Part shown: one piece after another, positions 1 to 9,399 of the stretch
Position numbering within the stretch: the stretch's first letter is position 1
Layout of the letters: the number at the start of each line of letters is the position of its first letter
NCBI RefSeq assembly: GCF_002104765.1
Contig: NZ_NCXM01000010.1
Coordinates: 62,001-126,000 of the forward strand
Length of the DNA: 64,000 nucleotides
Origin: Mycolicibacterium vulneris
GTDB taxonomy: Bacteria; Actinomycetota; Actinomycetes; Mycobacteriales; Mycobacteriaceae
Reading direction: 5' to 3'
Made by a program: the position numbers and the translations under genes
The notes under the pieces: generated by a model
Databases searched by the model: none
What the model was told of the DNA's origin: nothing
The model's input: only the letters and a program-made list of their open reading frames with translations

Positions 1-2
1 AC

Positions 3-572
3 GGGCTCGAGCGGGCGAACCGGCTCGGTGAGGAGATCTACGCCCAACTGCAGCGGCTGCCCGAACACCTCACTACCCCGGCGAAATGGTCGGACCCAGA
101 ACTCATCGCCGACATCGACGCACTACGGTCGAGCCCGGATTGGTACCGCGTCTACGGCGGTCGCGACGGCGAGGGCGCGGTGATCGTCTCGCAGCTCGAC
201 GAACCGGTCGAGTTCTCCCGCCGGCTGTCGGGCCGGGTCGCCAACATCGTCCCTATCGATGATCCGGCCGATGCGATCCGAGAAATCAATGCCTACACCC
301 AGACCGTCGGAATTTATCCGGAATCCTTGAAATCCGATCTGCGGGAACAACTTCCGCTGCACGGCGCCCAGCGCCTGGTATCACTGGGCTACGCGGCCCA
401 CCCGAGTGTCTCGCTTCCTCAAGACGGGATCGAACCGATGCGTCGAATGGTCAAGTGGATAGTTGACGAGAGTTGCGAACCCGATCTGGTCCGGCCCTTG
501 TGGACAAGCAACAGACAAGCAACAGCACGGGCGGCAAGGAGCTGGGATGACGGGGATCGTCGATACAACTGA
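3..572 (+). CDS. Acyl-CoA reductase, LuxC-like (C-terminal part)
   Basis: Only the last 189 residues are inside the window; the frame is open from base 3 and the start lies upstream. The C-terminus carries the pattern I associate with LuxC-type NADPH-dependent acyl-CoA reductases, including RLVSLGYA and LPQDGIEPMRRMVKW near the end. The family reduces acyl-CoA to aldehyde. The end overlaps the next gene by 26 bp, so the two are probably cotranscribed. The last 20 or so residues are low-complexity and may be poorly conserved. Family assignment rests on the C-terminal third only. Confidence 0.7.
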   Translation, partial: GLERANRLGEEIYAQLQRLPEHLTTPAKWSDPELIADIDALRSSPDWYRVYGGRDGEGAVIVSQLDEPVEFSRRLSGRVANIVPIDDPADAIREINAYTQTVGIYPESLKSDLREQLPLHGAQRLVSLGYAAHPSVSLPQDGIEPMRRMVKWIVDESCEPDLVRPLWTSNRQATARAARSWDDGDRRYN

Positions 573-1623
573 TGGGCTGACCCCCCAGTGGTTCACCCGG
601 GTGTTACAGAGCAACGCCACCCTCGGCGGGCAGGACACGGTCACCTCGGTCGAGGCGGCAGTGATCGGCACCGGGCAGGCCGGGTTCGTCGCTCGCGCAC
701 AGTTGGGGTACGCCGGTGGCGCCGCCGGTCCGGCCTCGCTGATCGTGAAACTGCCCTCGGCAGATGCCAGTTCGCGGCAGATGGGTGCGGCGATGGGGAT
801 TTACGAATCCGAGGTTCGCTTCTACCAGGAGATCGCGCCCCGGCTCGGTTGCGCCATCCCCGCGATGTACTGGGGCGACGTGGAGCCGGCCAGCGGGCGT
901 TTCACGTTGGTGCTGGAGGACCTGCAGGCAACGTCCAACGTCGGCGACATGGTCGGCGGCGGCACGCTGAAGCAGGCCGAGTTGGCGATCGGCGCGCTGC
1001 CCGGACTGCAGGCGCCGATCTGGAACGAGCCGGGGCTGGCCGACCTGCCGTGGGCCGGGCTCGCGCGCACCGAATTGCTGTTCGCTGCCGTCGAGCCGCT
1101 GATCGAAGCGTTCATCGCCAGATTCGAAAACCGGGTCGACTCAAACCATTTGGAGCTGGCCAAACGACTCGCTCCCGCGGCGGCGGGCAGCGCGCAGCGG
1201 CTGTGGTGCGCACCCTTCGTGATTGCCCACGGCGACTACCGCCTGGACAACATGATGTTCGCCCGCGTCGACGGCGCGCCGCCGATCTCGGTGATCGATT
1301 GGCAGGGGGCCCGGCTCGGACCGCCCCTGCTTGACGTCGCGATCTATCTCGGGTCATGCCTGAGCGTCGACGAACGCCGCTCTGAACAGGATCGTCTGTT
1401 GCATCGCTACCACGACGGCCTGTGCGCGGCGGGGGTGAACGACTTCTCCTTCGCCCAGTGCGAGGACAGCTACCGCATGAGCTCGCTGTATCCGTTCCTG
1501 CTGACGATCGCCGTGTCGATGACGCTCCAGCAGACTGAGCGCGGCGATCAGATGTGGGCCCAGATGTTCACCAACTCGGCGTCGATCGTCGCCGACACCG
1601 GCGCTGACGCGTTGCTGGGCTGA
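547..1623 (+). CDS. APH-fold phosphotransferase family protein
   Basis: 358 aa with an aminoglycoside-phosphotransferase/choline-kinase-like fold. The catalytic loop HGDYRLDN is canonical and is followed by the metal-binding VIDWQG segment, so an active kinase is plausible. In mycobacteria such proteins often sit in lipid-catabolic clusters, and their small-molecule substrate is usually unknown. The start at 547 is chosen because AAGGAG lies six bases upstream; an in-frame start at 463 would run deep into the preceding gene. It overlaps the LuxC-like gene and is followed 7 bp later by an SDR, which suggests one operon. Confidence 0.8.
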   Translation: MTGIVDTTDGLTPQWFTRVLQSNATLGGQDTVTSVEAAVIGTGQAGFVARAQLGYAGGAAGPASLIVKLPSADASSRQMGAAMGIYESEVRFYQEIAPRLGCAIPAMYWGDVEPASGRFTLVLEDLQATSNVGDMVGGGTLKQAELAIGALPGLQAPIWNEPGLADLPWAGLARTELLFAAVEPLIEAFIARFENRVDSNHLELAKRLAPAAAGSAQRLWCAPFVIAHGDYRLDNMMFARVDGAPPISVIDWQGARLGPPLLDVAIYLGSCLSVDERRSEQDRLLHRYHDGLCAAGVNDFSFAQCEDSYRMSSLYPFLLTIAVSMTLQQTERGDQMWAQMFTNSASIVADTGADALLG

Positions 1624-1630
1624 CCACGAC

Positions 1631-2437
1631 ATGGCAATCCCGACTCCACGTCCCGGCGCCGCTGCCCTGATCACCGGTGCCTCCTCGGGTATCGGCGCCG
1701 AGTTGGCGCGCGGGCTGGTCGCACGCGGTCACAACGCCATCCTGGTTGCGCGCCGTCAGGACCGGCTGGCGGCGTTCGCCCGCGAGTTGTCAGATGGAGG
1801 CCGCCGGCGTATCGAGGTGATCGCCGCAGACATCAGCGACCCCGACAGCCGCGCCGGACTGCTCGCGGACGTTGCACAGTGCGGCCTCGACGTCGACGTG
1901 CTGGTGGCGTGCGCTGGGTTCGGCATGGGAGGACCGTTCATCGATGCCGACCCCGACCGGATCCAGCAGCTGATACGCACCAACGTCGAGGGAACTTTCC
2001 TGCTCACTCGGGCGCTCGCGCCCGCCATGACGGCGCGGGGCCGTGGGGCGATTTTGTTGGTCTCATCGATGGCCGGCAACCAGCCGATGCCGAACTTCGG
2101 GGCGTACGCCGCGACGAAGGCGGCGGTGACCTCGCTGGCCGAATCGCTGCACTGGGAGCTCTCGCGCGACGGCGTGACGGTGACGGCGATGTGTCCAGGC
2201 GGTGTGCGCACCGAGTTCTCCGAAGTTGCGGGCATGCTCGGCACCGAAAGCCGCACCCCGAAAGTGCTCATGGCCGAGCCCGCCGAGATCGCCGCGGCCG
2301 GGCTGCGGGCGCTTGCACACAACAAACGAGTCGTCATCCCGCGACGAACGGTCCGGGCTTTCGCCTGGGTGGGCGGCCACGCGCCACGGCGGCTGTGGCT
2401 GCCGGTGGTTGGCCGGCTGATGGGCGACGGGAGCTGA
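1631..2437 (+). CDS. Short-chain dehydrogenase/reductase
   Basis: 268 aa classical SDR. The N-terminal cofactor motif TGASSGIG follows a short leader, and an arginine-rich segment after the second strand (VARRQDR) suggests NADP(H). The active site is the YAATK motif preceded by the conserved SSMAG serine. The C-terminus is longer and more basic than usual (RRTVRAFAWVGG), as in SDRs that associate with membranes or act on lipids. It starts 7 bp after the kinase-like gene on the same strand. The substrate cannot be inferred. Confidence 0.85.
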   Translation: MAIPTPRPGAAALITGASSGIGAELARGLVARGHNAILVARRQDRLAAFARELSDGGRRRIEVIAADISDPDSRAGLLADVAQCGLDVDVLVACAGFGMGGPFIDADPDRIQQLIRTNVEGTFLLTRALAPAMTARGRGAILLVSSMAGNQPMPNFGAYAATKAAVTSLAESLHWELSRDGVTVTAMCPGGVRTEFSEVAGMLGTESRTPKVLMAEPAEIAAAGLRALAHNKRVVIPRRTVRAFAWVGGHAPRRLWLPVVGRLMGDGS

Positions 2438-2455
2438 AGCCCGACCGCCGGTTCA

Positions 2456-3250
2456 TCACGACGTCGTGGCGGTGTCGCCGAGATAACTCTCGCGGTCGCC
2501 GTCCAGAAAGGTTTGGCGAGCCTTGCTGCTGTCGCCGAGCATGTTGAGCTCGAAGGTGTAACTCAGTTCTTGCCGGTAGAGCCGGCGCAAATCACGGCCC
2601 GCGGTGTTGTTGAGCGCCAACTTCATCGCGCGGATGACCCGTGGCGCCTTTCGCGCGATCGTCGCGGCGACCTCGTAGGTTCTGACCAGCGCGGCGTCGA
2701 CCGTCGCTTCCACGTGGTACACGCTGCCATAACTGTGCAACTCGGCGATGTCGAACGGCTCGCAGGTGAACATCGCCGAACGCAGCCGGCGTTCCGGCAG
2801 CAGGCCCAGCGCCTGCACCGCGCCGGTCGTCGCGCCGTTGTCCGCCTCGGCGAGCACGAATCGTGTTCCCCGGGAACCGATCAGCACGTCGCAGGTGCCG
2901 GCCAGCAGCACCCCCAGGCCGACGCAGTAGCCGTGTACGCAGCCGATGACCGGAACCGCGCACTCGGCGATGGCCACGCTAGTGTCCTGGGACCCCCGAG
3001 CCTGACCGAGGATGCCGTCGAATCCCGGCAGGCTCTGCACCTCTTTGAGGTCACCGCCGCCGCAAAACCCCTTGCCCTGCGCTCGCAACACCACGGCCCG
3101 GACTTCTTCGCGACGCTCGTAGCTGCGCAACAGTTCGGTCAGCTGGGCCAGGTCGCCGATCGAATAGGCGTTGACGGGCGGGCTCTCAACAACCAGTTCC
3201 GCGACACCCGCCAGTCGGCCGCTGTCGTGGACGGTCTCGGTTACCGGCAC
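2456..3250 (-). CDS. Enoyl-CoA hydratase/isomerase family protein
   Basis: 264 aa crotonase-fold protein. The oxyanion-hole loop GFCGGGDLKEV and the second loop around GCVHGYCVGLG are in the expected places. The frame is open far upstream, but that stretch overlaps the next gene and reads as shadow sequence. The GTG at 3250 is preferred because it overlaps the stop of the upstream flavoprotein gene by 10 bp, the coupling seen across this window. The adjacent nitronate-monooxygenase-like gene suggests a joint role in acyl-CoA metabolism, but the reaction is not determined. Confidence 0.85.
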   Translation of the reverse strand: MPVTETVHDSGRLAGVAELVVESPPVNAYSIGDLAQLTELLRSYERREEVRAVVLRAQGKGFCGGGDLKEVQSLPGFDGILGQARGSQDTSVAIAECAVPVIGCVHGYCVGLGVLLAGTCDVLIGSRGTRFVLAEADNGATTGAVQALGLLPERRLRSAMFTCEPFDIAELHSYGSVYHVEATVDAALVRTYEVAATIARKAPRVIRAMKLALNNTAGRDLRRLYRQELSYTFELNMLGDSSKARQTFLDGDRESYLGDTATTS

Positions 3251-4275
3251 GCAGGTTCTCCCAGCGCCACCCCTGCCTCGCCCAGCAGTCCGCGCGCCTG
3301 GGTCACGATCCGCCCGACCAGGTCGGCAACCGTCGGGATGTCGTGTATGGCCGCGGACACCTGACCGGCCACCATCAGGCCTTCGACCACGTCGCCCTCG
3401 CGCTGGGCCTTGCGGATCTGCTCTTCCTCCCACACCTGAAAGTCCTCGGGAGACATGGTCTTTCGCACGTCCTCCATGAGCTCCAAACCCTTGTTGCGCA
3501 GGCCACGGATCGGGGCGTAGATGCCGCCGTAAACGACATCCTCCCACTCCTTCGCGTCGACGATGCGCTGTTTGTACGCCGCGTGCCACTGGTGCTCCTG
3601 GGTGGCGATGAACCGGGTGCCCATTGCGGCGGCGGCGCCACCCATCGCCAGCACCGCGGCCAGCCCGCGGCCGTCGCAGATCCCGCCGGATACCACGACG
3701 GGGATGTCAAGCGCGTCGATCACCTGCGGGGCCAGCACCATGGTGTGCACCCCTTTGGCGTGGGTGTGCCCGCCCATTTCGTAGCCCGAGGCGATGATGA
3801 CGTTGGCACCGCTCTCGGCGGCCTTGAGCGCGTGCCGGACCGACCCGACCTTGGCCATGTGCACCAGGCCGGATTCCCGGATGGCTGCGCCGAACTCACC
3901 GGCGAAGCCGGCCGAGGTGACGATGGCCCTAAGCTGGTCACCGGTGCGTCCGCCGTCGCGTTTGACCGCGATGGCCTCGTCGATGCAGATGCGGCTGACC
4001 AGCAGGAGCTCGCCGCTGGCCGTCCGGCCGACCGGGACGTTGACGGCAAACGGACGGTCCGTGCTGGACGCCACGTGCTCGATCGCCGCGCGGAATCCCT
4101 CGCGGAGGAATTGCTCTGAGCTGTTCACGATGGAAGGACAGCTGACGGTGCCCAGCCCGCCGGCCGCTGACACCGCGCCGGCCAGCAAAGTGGTCGGCGA
4201 CGGGCCCATGCCGTCCTGCATGATCGGGTACTCGATCCCGACCATGTCCTGAAAACGACGCCACATGGTCGTCAT
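3241..4275 (-). CDS. Nitronate monooxygenase/2-nitropropane dioxygenase family flavoprotein
   Basis: 344 aa FMN-binding TIM-barrel protein. It begins with MTTMWRRFQDMVGIEYPIMQ and contains the typical VSAAGGLGTV segment, an ASGYEMGGHT motif and the phosphate-binding VVSGGICDGRG region. Mycobacteria have many such paralogs beside enoyl-CoA hydratases, where they are often annotated as oxidoreductases with unknown substrates. The start at 4275 is supported by AGGAGG just upstream; the longer frame to 4320 lacks a ribosome site. It precedes and overlaps the crotonase gene. Confidence 0.85.
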   Translation of the reverse strand: MTTMWRRFQDMVGIEYPIMQDGMGPSPTTLLAGAVSAAGGLGTVSCPSIVNSSEQFLREGFRAAIEHVASSTDRPFAVNVPVGRTASGELLLVSRICIDEAIAVKRDGGRTGDQLRAIVTSAGFAGEFGAAIRESGLVHMAKVGSVRHALKAAESGANVIIASGYEMGGHTHAKGVHTMVLAPQVIDALDIPVVVSGGICDGRGLAAVLAMGGAAAAMGTRFIATQEHQWHAAYKQRIVDAKEWEDVVYGGIYAPIRGLRNKGLELMEDVRKTMSPEDFQVWEEEQIRKAQREGDVVEGLMVAGQVSAAIHDIPTVADLVGRIVTQARGLLGEAGVALGEPACR

Positions 4276-4294
4276 GGGTTCCTCCTGCTCGAAA

Positions 4295-5407
4295 TCAGCG
4301 GCCGTCCTGGTCACGGCCAACGGAAACGGTCTTCGGATGGGGCATCGGGTGACGCACGTCTGGCGCCTCGTCCGGGGCCTGGTCTCGCACCCAGCTGACG
4401 GCCTGCGTGTAGGCCTCGATCAGTCGGTCCTCGGCCGGGTAATCGAACCTCGCCGGATACAGCGGGTAGTCCTCGCTGGTGACCGGGTGCGCCTCGAGCC
4501 ACTCGACGGCCTCCACCATCGCGTCGCGGGCGGATATGACCTCGCGGTAGCCCAGCTCGCGCTTCGCCTTGTTGGTGTCCAGCAGGATGTGCGGCCGCCC
4601 AGTCGGGGGCAACAGTTCGATCAGCGCCGAACCCGCGAGTTCGCCGGGAATGCCGACGAATTCGAGCTCACCGCCCATGATCTGCGCGATCGCCTCGGCC
4701 CACTGACGCACGGTGTATTGGTCGTCGTCGCCGGCGTTGTAGGCCTGGCCGTTGGCGACGTCGGGGTTGTCGACGGCGCCGAGCACGACCTCGGCGGCGT
4801 TACGCCCAGCGGCCCGGGAGATGATCCAGAAACCGTTGTCGGGCAGGATCATTCGGGTCCTGCCGTCGCGGATACGGCGCATTACCGACCATTCCCAGGG
4901 CACCAGGTTGCGTGGGCCGTAGATCGCGGGGTACCGGATCACCGTGCCGCGGAACGCGCCGGACGCCGCCCGATCCAGGACGGCGCGCTCGGCCGACCGG
5001 ATCAGCTTGGCGAAACGCGGCACCGGTTCGGTGCCGTCGGCCAGCGGGCCATCCTCGCGCGCGTTGAGCGCCATGCCGTACGGCGTGACGGTTTCGGGCT
5101 GCAGACAACCGCGGTAGGCCGGCACCCCGCCGATGCTGATCAGCTGCCCGCACCGTCCGGCGAAGACCTCCGCGATCGCAGCGACTCGCCCGTACATCGC
5201 CAGCACCACGTCGAAGGACTGGTCGCCCACCGCCTCGGTGATCGATTCGGCAAAGTGTGGGTCGGCGTGGATGTGCGGAACGTCCGGCAGGTCGGCCGGC
5301 TCGTGCACGCCGCGGTGCAGCATCGTCACGTCGTGACCTCGTTGCAAAAGTCCCTGCAGCACCGGGACGCCGGTTGCGCCGCTCCCGCCGATGACGAGCG
5401 CCTTCAT
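4295..5407 (-). CDS. NAD-dependent epimerase/dehydratase family protein
   Basis: 370 aa extended-SDR protein. It opens with the Rossmann motif IGGSGATGVPV directly after the start. YPAIYGPRN and the C-terminal segment placing residues after LLDTNKAKRELGY are typical of atypical or isomerase-like extended SDRs. It heads the minus-strand group and is 19 bp upstream of the flavoprotein gene. A 226-bp divergent intergenic region separates it from the SRPBCC gene on the plus strand. No specific substrate can be assigned. Confidence 0.8.
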   Translation of the reverse strand: MKALVIGGSGATGVPVLQGLLQRGHDVTMLHRGVHEPADLPDVPHIHADPHFAESITEAVGDQSFDVVLAMYGRVAAIAEVFAGRCGQLISIGGVPAYRGCLQPETVTPYGMALNAREDGPLADGTEPVPRFAKLIRSAERAVLDRAASGAFRGTVIRYPAIYGPRNLVPWEWSVMRRIRDGRTRMILPDNGFWIISRAAGRNAAEVVLGAVDNPDVANGQAYNAGDDDQYTVRQWAEAIAQIMGGELEFVGIPGELAGSALIELLPPTGRPHILLDTNKAKRELGYREVISARDAMVEAVEWLEAHPVTSEDYPLYPARFDYPAEDRLIEAYTQAVSWVRDQAPDEAPDVRHPMPHPKTVSVGRDQDGR

Positions 5408-5585
5408 ACCCCACCCACCCTATCTACCGAACCGAACGGCAATTGGTTCTCTATACAACCACACGCCGGGCCGCCTTGCCATCAGCCTCCTCGACGAGGG
5501 CGCGGTCGCGGTGCAAGAGGGCCATGTGACGACTCGGCGCAGCGATAGCGTGGGCATTACGCAGGTAGCCCGGTCGACCGCAGAT

Positions 5586-5605
5586 ATGATTGAATTTCAA
5601 ATCAT
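5586..5605. promoter_or_regulatory. Inverted repeat in divergent promoter region
   Basis: The arms ATGATT and AATCAT flank a core containing TTGAATTTCAA, itself an 11-bp palindrome at 5590-5600. It lies 29 bp before the SRPBCC start and faces the divergent epimerase gene, so it is a candidate operator. The cognate regulator is not identified. Confidence 0.4.
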
Positions 5606-5633
5606 ACAATGTTTGGTTTAAGCGGAGGGTCGC

Positions 5634-6098
5634 ATGAGCCTTGCCTACGTCAGCACCATCATCGACACCGACGTCGACACCGTGTGGTCGGTGATCGGCG
5701 ACTTCCACGGGCTGCCCGCTTGGGTCACCATGGTTCGGTCCAACACGCCCGAGAACGGTGCCGGATCGGGCGCGGTGGGTTCGGTGCGCAACCTCACGCT
5801 GGAGCCCGGCGGCGGCACCGCCCGGGAACGGCTGGTGCGCTATGACGCACCCGCCCGCAGCTATTCCTACGATTTCGCCGACGAGATACCTTTTCCGGTG
5901 TCTACCTACCGCGGCACCATCCGCGTGCTGCCAGTGACCGACTCGAACACCACGTTTCTCGAGTGGTACGGCGAGTTCGACTGCGAGCCAGCTGTTCTCG
6001 ACACGATGACCGCGACCTTCCGGGCGATCTACTCGCAATTCATCGAAGATCTGCGCCAATACCTCAAAGGCCGGGATTTGATCGTCCCCCGAGCATGA
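5634..6098 (+). CDS. SRPBCC (START/Bet v1-like) family protein
   Basis: 154 aa single-domain protein of the polyketide-cyclase/START-like fold. It has the N-terminal DVDTVWSVIGDFHGLPAW segment, the strand pair around TTFLEWYGEFDC and a long C-terminal helix. Such proteins bind hydrophobic ligands and can act as cyclases or carriers. GGAGG lies 6-10 bases upstream of the ATG. The stop overlaps the next gene (ATGA), so it is cotranscribed with the SDR that follows. Confidence 0.8.
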   Translation: MSLAYVSTIIDTDVDTVWSVIGDFHGLPAWVTMVRSNTPENGAGSGAVGSVRNLTLEPGGGTARERLVRYDAPARSYSYDFADEIPFPVSTYRGTIRVLPVTDSNTTFLEWYGEFDCEPAVLDTMTATFRAIYSQFIEDLRQYLKGRDLIVPRA

Positions 6099-6880
6099 GC
6101 GGCGAGCTCGACGGCCGGGTCGCGCTTGTCACCGGCGCCGCGTCCGGGATCGGCGCGGCAAGCGCGCAGGCGCTGGCCGAGGCGGGAGCGGCAATCGCGG
6201 TCACCGACGTCAACATCGACTCCGCCGAAGCCGTTGCCGCAGCCATCGAGCGGACAGGTGGGCGTGCCCTCGCGCTGCGACTCGACGTGGCCGACGAAGA
6301 ACACTGGGCCGCCGCGATGCCGGCCGTGCGCGCCCGGTTGGGGCCCGTCACAATTCTGCACAGCAACGCCGCCGACGTCTCGATCTTCGACCGCGACAAC
6401 GACTTATTGACGTTGGAGGTCGCGACGTGGGACCGCGCATTCGCCGTTGCGGCCCGCGGATCCATGCTCAGCGCCAAATACACCCTGCTGGACATGATCG
6501 AAGCCGGCCGGGGCAGCATCATCTACACCTCGTCGGTCAAGGGGCGCTCGGGCTCCACCCGCCAGGTCGCGTACTCGTCGGCGAAGGGCGCCATTGAGTC
6601 ACTGACGCGCATCATCGCGACGACATACGGCCCGTCAGGTGTGCGTTGCAATGCGATCGCGCCGGGCGTTGTAGATACGCCGGCTGCGCGCGCGAACGTC
6701 TCTGACGAACTGCGCAGGCTGATCATCGAGGGCCAGGTAGTGGGTCGGCTCGCCGAACCGGCGGATATCGCCCGCGTCGCGGTCTTCCTTGCGTCCGATG
6801 CCGCCGCGATGATCACCGGTCAGGTTCTTGTCGTCGACGGCGGGATGACCGGACACATTCCGGCGCTGTCGTCACGGTGA
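6095..6880 (+). CDS. Short-chain dehydrogenase/reductase
   Basis: 261 aa SDR with TGAASGIG as cofactor motif, an aspartate at the end of the second strand (VTDVN) that favours NAD(H), the SSVKGRSG serine region and active-site YSSAKGA. The C-terminus VVDGGMTG is typical. The motif expected as NNAG is SNAA here, a mild deviation. The start at 6095 is taken because it forms an ATGA overlap with the SRPBCC stop; the longer frame to 5963 is a shadow of that gene. Confidence 0.85.
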   Translation: MSGELDGRVALVTGAASGIGAASAQALAEAGAAIAVTDVNIDSAEAVAAAIERTGGRALALRLDVADEEHWAAAMPAVRARLGPVTILHSNAADVSIFDRDNDLLTLEVATWDRAFAVAARGSMLSAKYTLLDMIEAGRGSIIYTSSVKGRSGSTRQVAYSSAKGAIESLTRIIATTYGPSGVRCNAIAPGVVDTPAARANVSDELRRLIIEGQVVGRLAEPADIARVAVFLASDAAAMITGQVLVVDGGMTGHIPALSSR

Positions 6881-6905
6881 CGCAACCGGCCACTGGGCAT
6901 TGGGG

Positions 6906-7862
6906 TCAGGCGCGCGTGACGCTTCGCGCCGAGGGCGACATCGCGGCTCGGATTCGCTCGGTCACCAAGCGCGCGGATTGCACGCAGCCGCTCTGGCCTG
7001 CCGTGGCCCACTCACGCACGCCGTCTCCGACATTGAAAAGGTTTGCGATCGGGGTGGTTTGCGGCAGATCGCAGCCGGCGATGGCTCGCTGTGCGGGCAG
7101 TCCTCTCCTGCGCAGATCTCGACCGACAAGATGCGGGCGGAGTCGAAACCGGGAAATGTTCGTGCAGATCCGCTTTCAGCAACGCGACCTCGTGGTCGGC
7201 GTCGAAATCGCCGGTCGCGGGGTGCGGCGTAGAGGCCGCCGCGTACAGGTTCCATCCCGCGGGCGCCATCTTCGGACACGTCGCGGTGAGATTGGCCGCG
7301 TAGGCCAGCCGGCGGGTGGGGCCGAAGAACACCAGCCCGATGACCGAGCCCAACGGCTGCTCGCTGGCGAAATTCACGGTGATCAAGGTGCTCGGATTCG
7401 ACTGTGCCCGAATATGTTCGGCGTAACCACCGGGCAAGTTGGCGTCGCCGCACATCCGTACCGTCGCAACCGGTCCGGCGTTGCTGCGCGGCGAGCGACG
7501 GCGCCGACTAGCGCGAGCAGCGCGCGAAAAATCAGGCCCGTCAGCCCGCTCATCATGGGCACATCCCAGCGGCCCAGCCGCAGCACTAGGGGTCGTTTGG
7601 GCGTCCGCGCGTTGATGGTAAGGCCGAGATCCTCGAACAGATTGGCGTTTTCACCACCGAGCTCGATGATCAGGGCACCGGTGTTGACCCGGAATCCGTC
7701 GACATCAATGGTGGAAGCCCGCCCGCCGACACGGTCGTATCTTTCCACCATGAGGGTCGTGAAGCCGCTCGCGTTCAGCCGGGCCGCGGCGGCCATTCCA
7801 CCGGCCCCGGCGCCAATCACTATCACGTCGTAGGTCGCCAGGCTCTCTGCGTGGTTGGTCAC
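6906..7862 (-). pseudogene. Decayed FAD-dependent oxidoreductase (CrtI/phytoene-desaturase type)
   Basis: The N-terminus (start 7862) has an intact dinucleotide motif, VIGAGAGGMAAA, and the RVGGRAS element. Similarity then stops near 7480. A C-terminal part resumes in a second frame (about 7455-7170, NLPGGYAEH), shifts to a third (about 7165-7110, ARILSVEICAGED) and returns to the first (PAQRAIAG, GDGVREWATAGQSG), ending at a TGA at 6906. Each of the last two shifts is consistent with one lost base. The total is under 1 kb against roughly 1.5 kb for the family, so the middle has also been deleted. A TetR gene lies divergently 32 bp away. Confidence 0.8.
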
Positions 7863-7894
7863 CAGCGCCTCCCGCAGGTCGTAAAGTTGCTGGG

Positions 7895-8521
7895 ATGACT
7901 GAACCTGGCGCTCGCCGCGGGCCCGGCCGTCCGTTGGGCGCCGACGGAGCCGAAACCCGGCTCAAGATTCTGCACAGTGCCCGAGAAGTGTTCAGCACCA
8001 TAGGATTCGACCGTGCTAGCCTTCGGCAGATCGCCGAGGAAGCCGGCTTCACCCGCAACGCGATCGCCAACTATTACCCGAGCAAGATCGAGTTGTACCG
8101 GGCCGCTTTGGCATCCGTGCACGAGGTGGTGATCTCGGAGATCCTCGGCCCGGCGCTGTGCCAGACCGGCTCGATCGACCGCCGGATCGTGGCGGTCTTC
8201 GACCGTGCGGTGGCGACCATCCGGATTGACCAGACCTTCGTGCGCTTCTTCGTCACATCGACGGCCGACGCGATCCATCACCCGGATCTGCGGGACCAGG
8301 CCATGCAGCCTCTGGTCGCGGTACGCGAGCACTTTGCTGCGGCACTGGCAGCGGCGCAACGCGACGGCGAAGTCGACGCCGGCATCGACACCGAAGCCAC
8401 CACGCAGGTCCTGGTCGACTTGCTCTGGGGACTTGCAGTCGACGCCGGTTTTTACTCTGACCAACACCGGACCCGTCGAACACTGGAGGCGCTCGAGCGG
8501 ATCGTCGTGGCACTCACTTGA
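7895..8521 (+). CDS. TetR family transcriptional regulator
   Basis: 208 aa. The N-terminal helix-turn-helix spans roughly residues 20-65 (ILHSAREVFSTIGFDRASLR, then ANYYPSKIELYRAAL), followed by an all-helical ligand domain. It is divergent from the broken oxidoreductase, 32 bp apart, and convergent with an SDR whose 3' end it overlaps by 8 bp. It probably controlled the now decayed gene, its neighbours, or itself. The ligand is unknown. Confidence 0.88.
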   Translation: MTEPGARRGPGRPLGADGAETRLKILHSAREVFSTIGFDRASLRQIAEEAGFTRNAIANYYPSKIELYRAALASVHEVVISEILGPALCQTGSIDRRIVAVFDRAVATIRIDQTFVRFFVTSTADAIHHPDLRDQAMQPLVAVREHFAAALAAAQRDGEVDAGIDTEATTQVLVDLLWGLAVDAGFYSDQHRTRRTLEALERIVVALT

Positions 8522-9347
8522 TGGAGGCACCGGCGTCGATCGGCAGCGACACCCCCGTGATGTAGCGAGCTTCATCGCTGGCCAAAAACAGCACCGCATT
8601 GGTGACGTCGATACTTTCGATCCACGGAATGGCCAGTGCGTTCATCTCGGTAGCCGGTACCGCGAACTTCTCCCGGGTGGGATTCGGGTCATCGGGCAGG
8701 AACACGCGGTATGTCGGCTCATTCTGGATCATGTCAGTGTCGACATTGGTCGGGTGGACGCTGTTGACCCGAATGTTGAACGGCGCCAACTCAAGTGCCA
8801 GTGTCTTCATCAACCCAACGACGCCGTGCTTGGCCGAGACATAGTGCGCTAGTCCGGGTTGGGCGATCAGGCCAGCGATGCTACTGGTCAGCACGATGGA
8901 TCCACCGTTTCCGGCAGCGATCATGTGCGGTATGGCCGCCTTGGTGGTCCGCCACGATCCGCTGAGATTGATGTCGATCATCTCTGTCCAGGTCTGCTCC
9001 GTCAGTTCGAATGACGGACCGACAGAAAGGATGCCGGCGTTGGCGGACACGATGTCCAGACGGCCGAGTTCGCTCACCCCCTCGCCGACTGCCGCTGTCA
9101 ACGCCTCGCCGTCGCGAACGTCGACCTGGCGAGTGACCACGCGTCGGCCTCGAGCTTTGATCTCGCGGGCGGTCTCGTCCAGATCAGCAGGAGTGGCCAA
9201 CGGGTAGGGCGCAGACTCAACCTGGGCGGCGATGTCGAGCGCGATGATGTCGGCGCCCTCCTCGGCCAACTGCAGGGCGTGGCTGCGCCCCTGTCCGCGG
9301 GCGGCGCCGGTGATCAGTGCGACCTTGCCCTCGACGCGTCCGGTCAT
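8514..9347 (-). CDS. Mycofactocin-coupled SDR family oxidoreductase
   Basis: 277 aa SDR with the variant cofactor motif TGAARGQGRSHA, characteristic of the subfamily that holds its nicotinamide tightly and is re-oxidised by mycofactocin. The LTSSIAG serine and YVSAKHG active site are present, and the C-terminus is LPIDAGASIK. A typical insertion with VNSVHPTNVDTDM follows the active site. It lies 52 bp downstream of a P450 gene on the same strand, so it may oxidise the alcohol that the P450 makes. Confidence 0.88.
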   Translation of the reverse strand: MTGRVEGKVALITGAARGQGRSHALQLAEEGADIIALDIAAQVESAPYPLATPADLDETAREIKARGRRVVTRQVDVRDGEALTAAVGEGVSELGRLDIVSANAGILSVGPSFELTEQTWTEMIDINLSGSWRTTKAAIPHMIAAGNGGSIVLTSSIAGLIAQPGLAHYVSAKHGVVGLMKTLALELAPFNIRVNSVHPTNVDTDMIQNEPTYRVFLPDDPNPTREKFAVPATEMNALAIPWIESIDVTNAVLFLASDEARYITGVSLPIDAGASIK

Positions 9348-9399
9348 GGGTTCTCCTCGTTGAGAGATGTTGTGGAATAGAGGGATTGACAGCGAGTGT

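Noticed and set aside
463..546. N-terminal extension of the kinase-like gene into the LuxC-like gene
   Set aside because: The added 28 residues are a shadow of the upstream gene, and a good ribosome site precedes 547.
5633..5845. Second plus-strand frame starting at 5609 within the SRPBCC gene
   Set aside because: Overlaps a well-supported gene in another frame and shows only His/Arg-rich shadow sequence.
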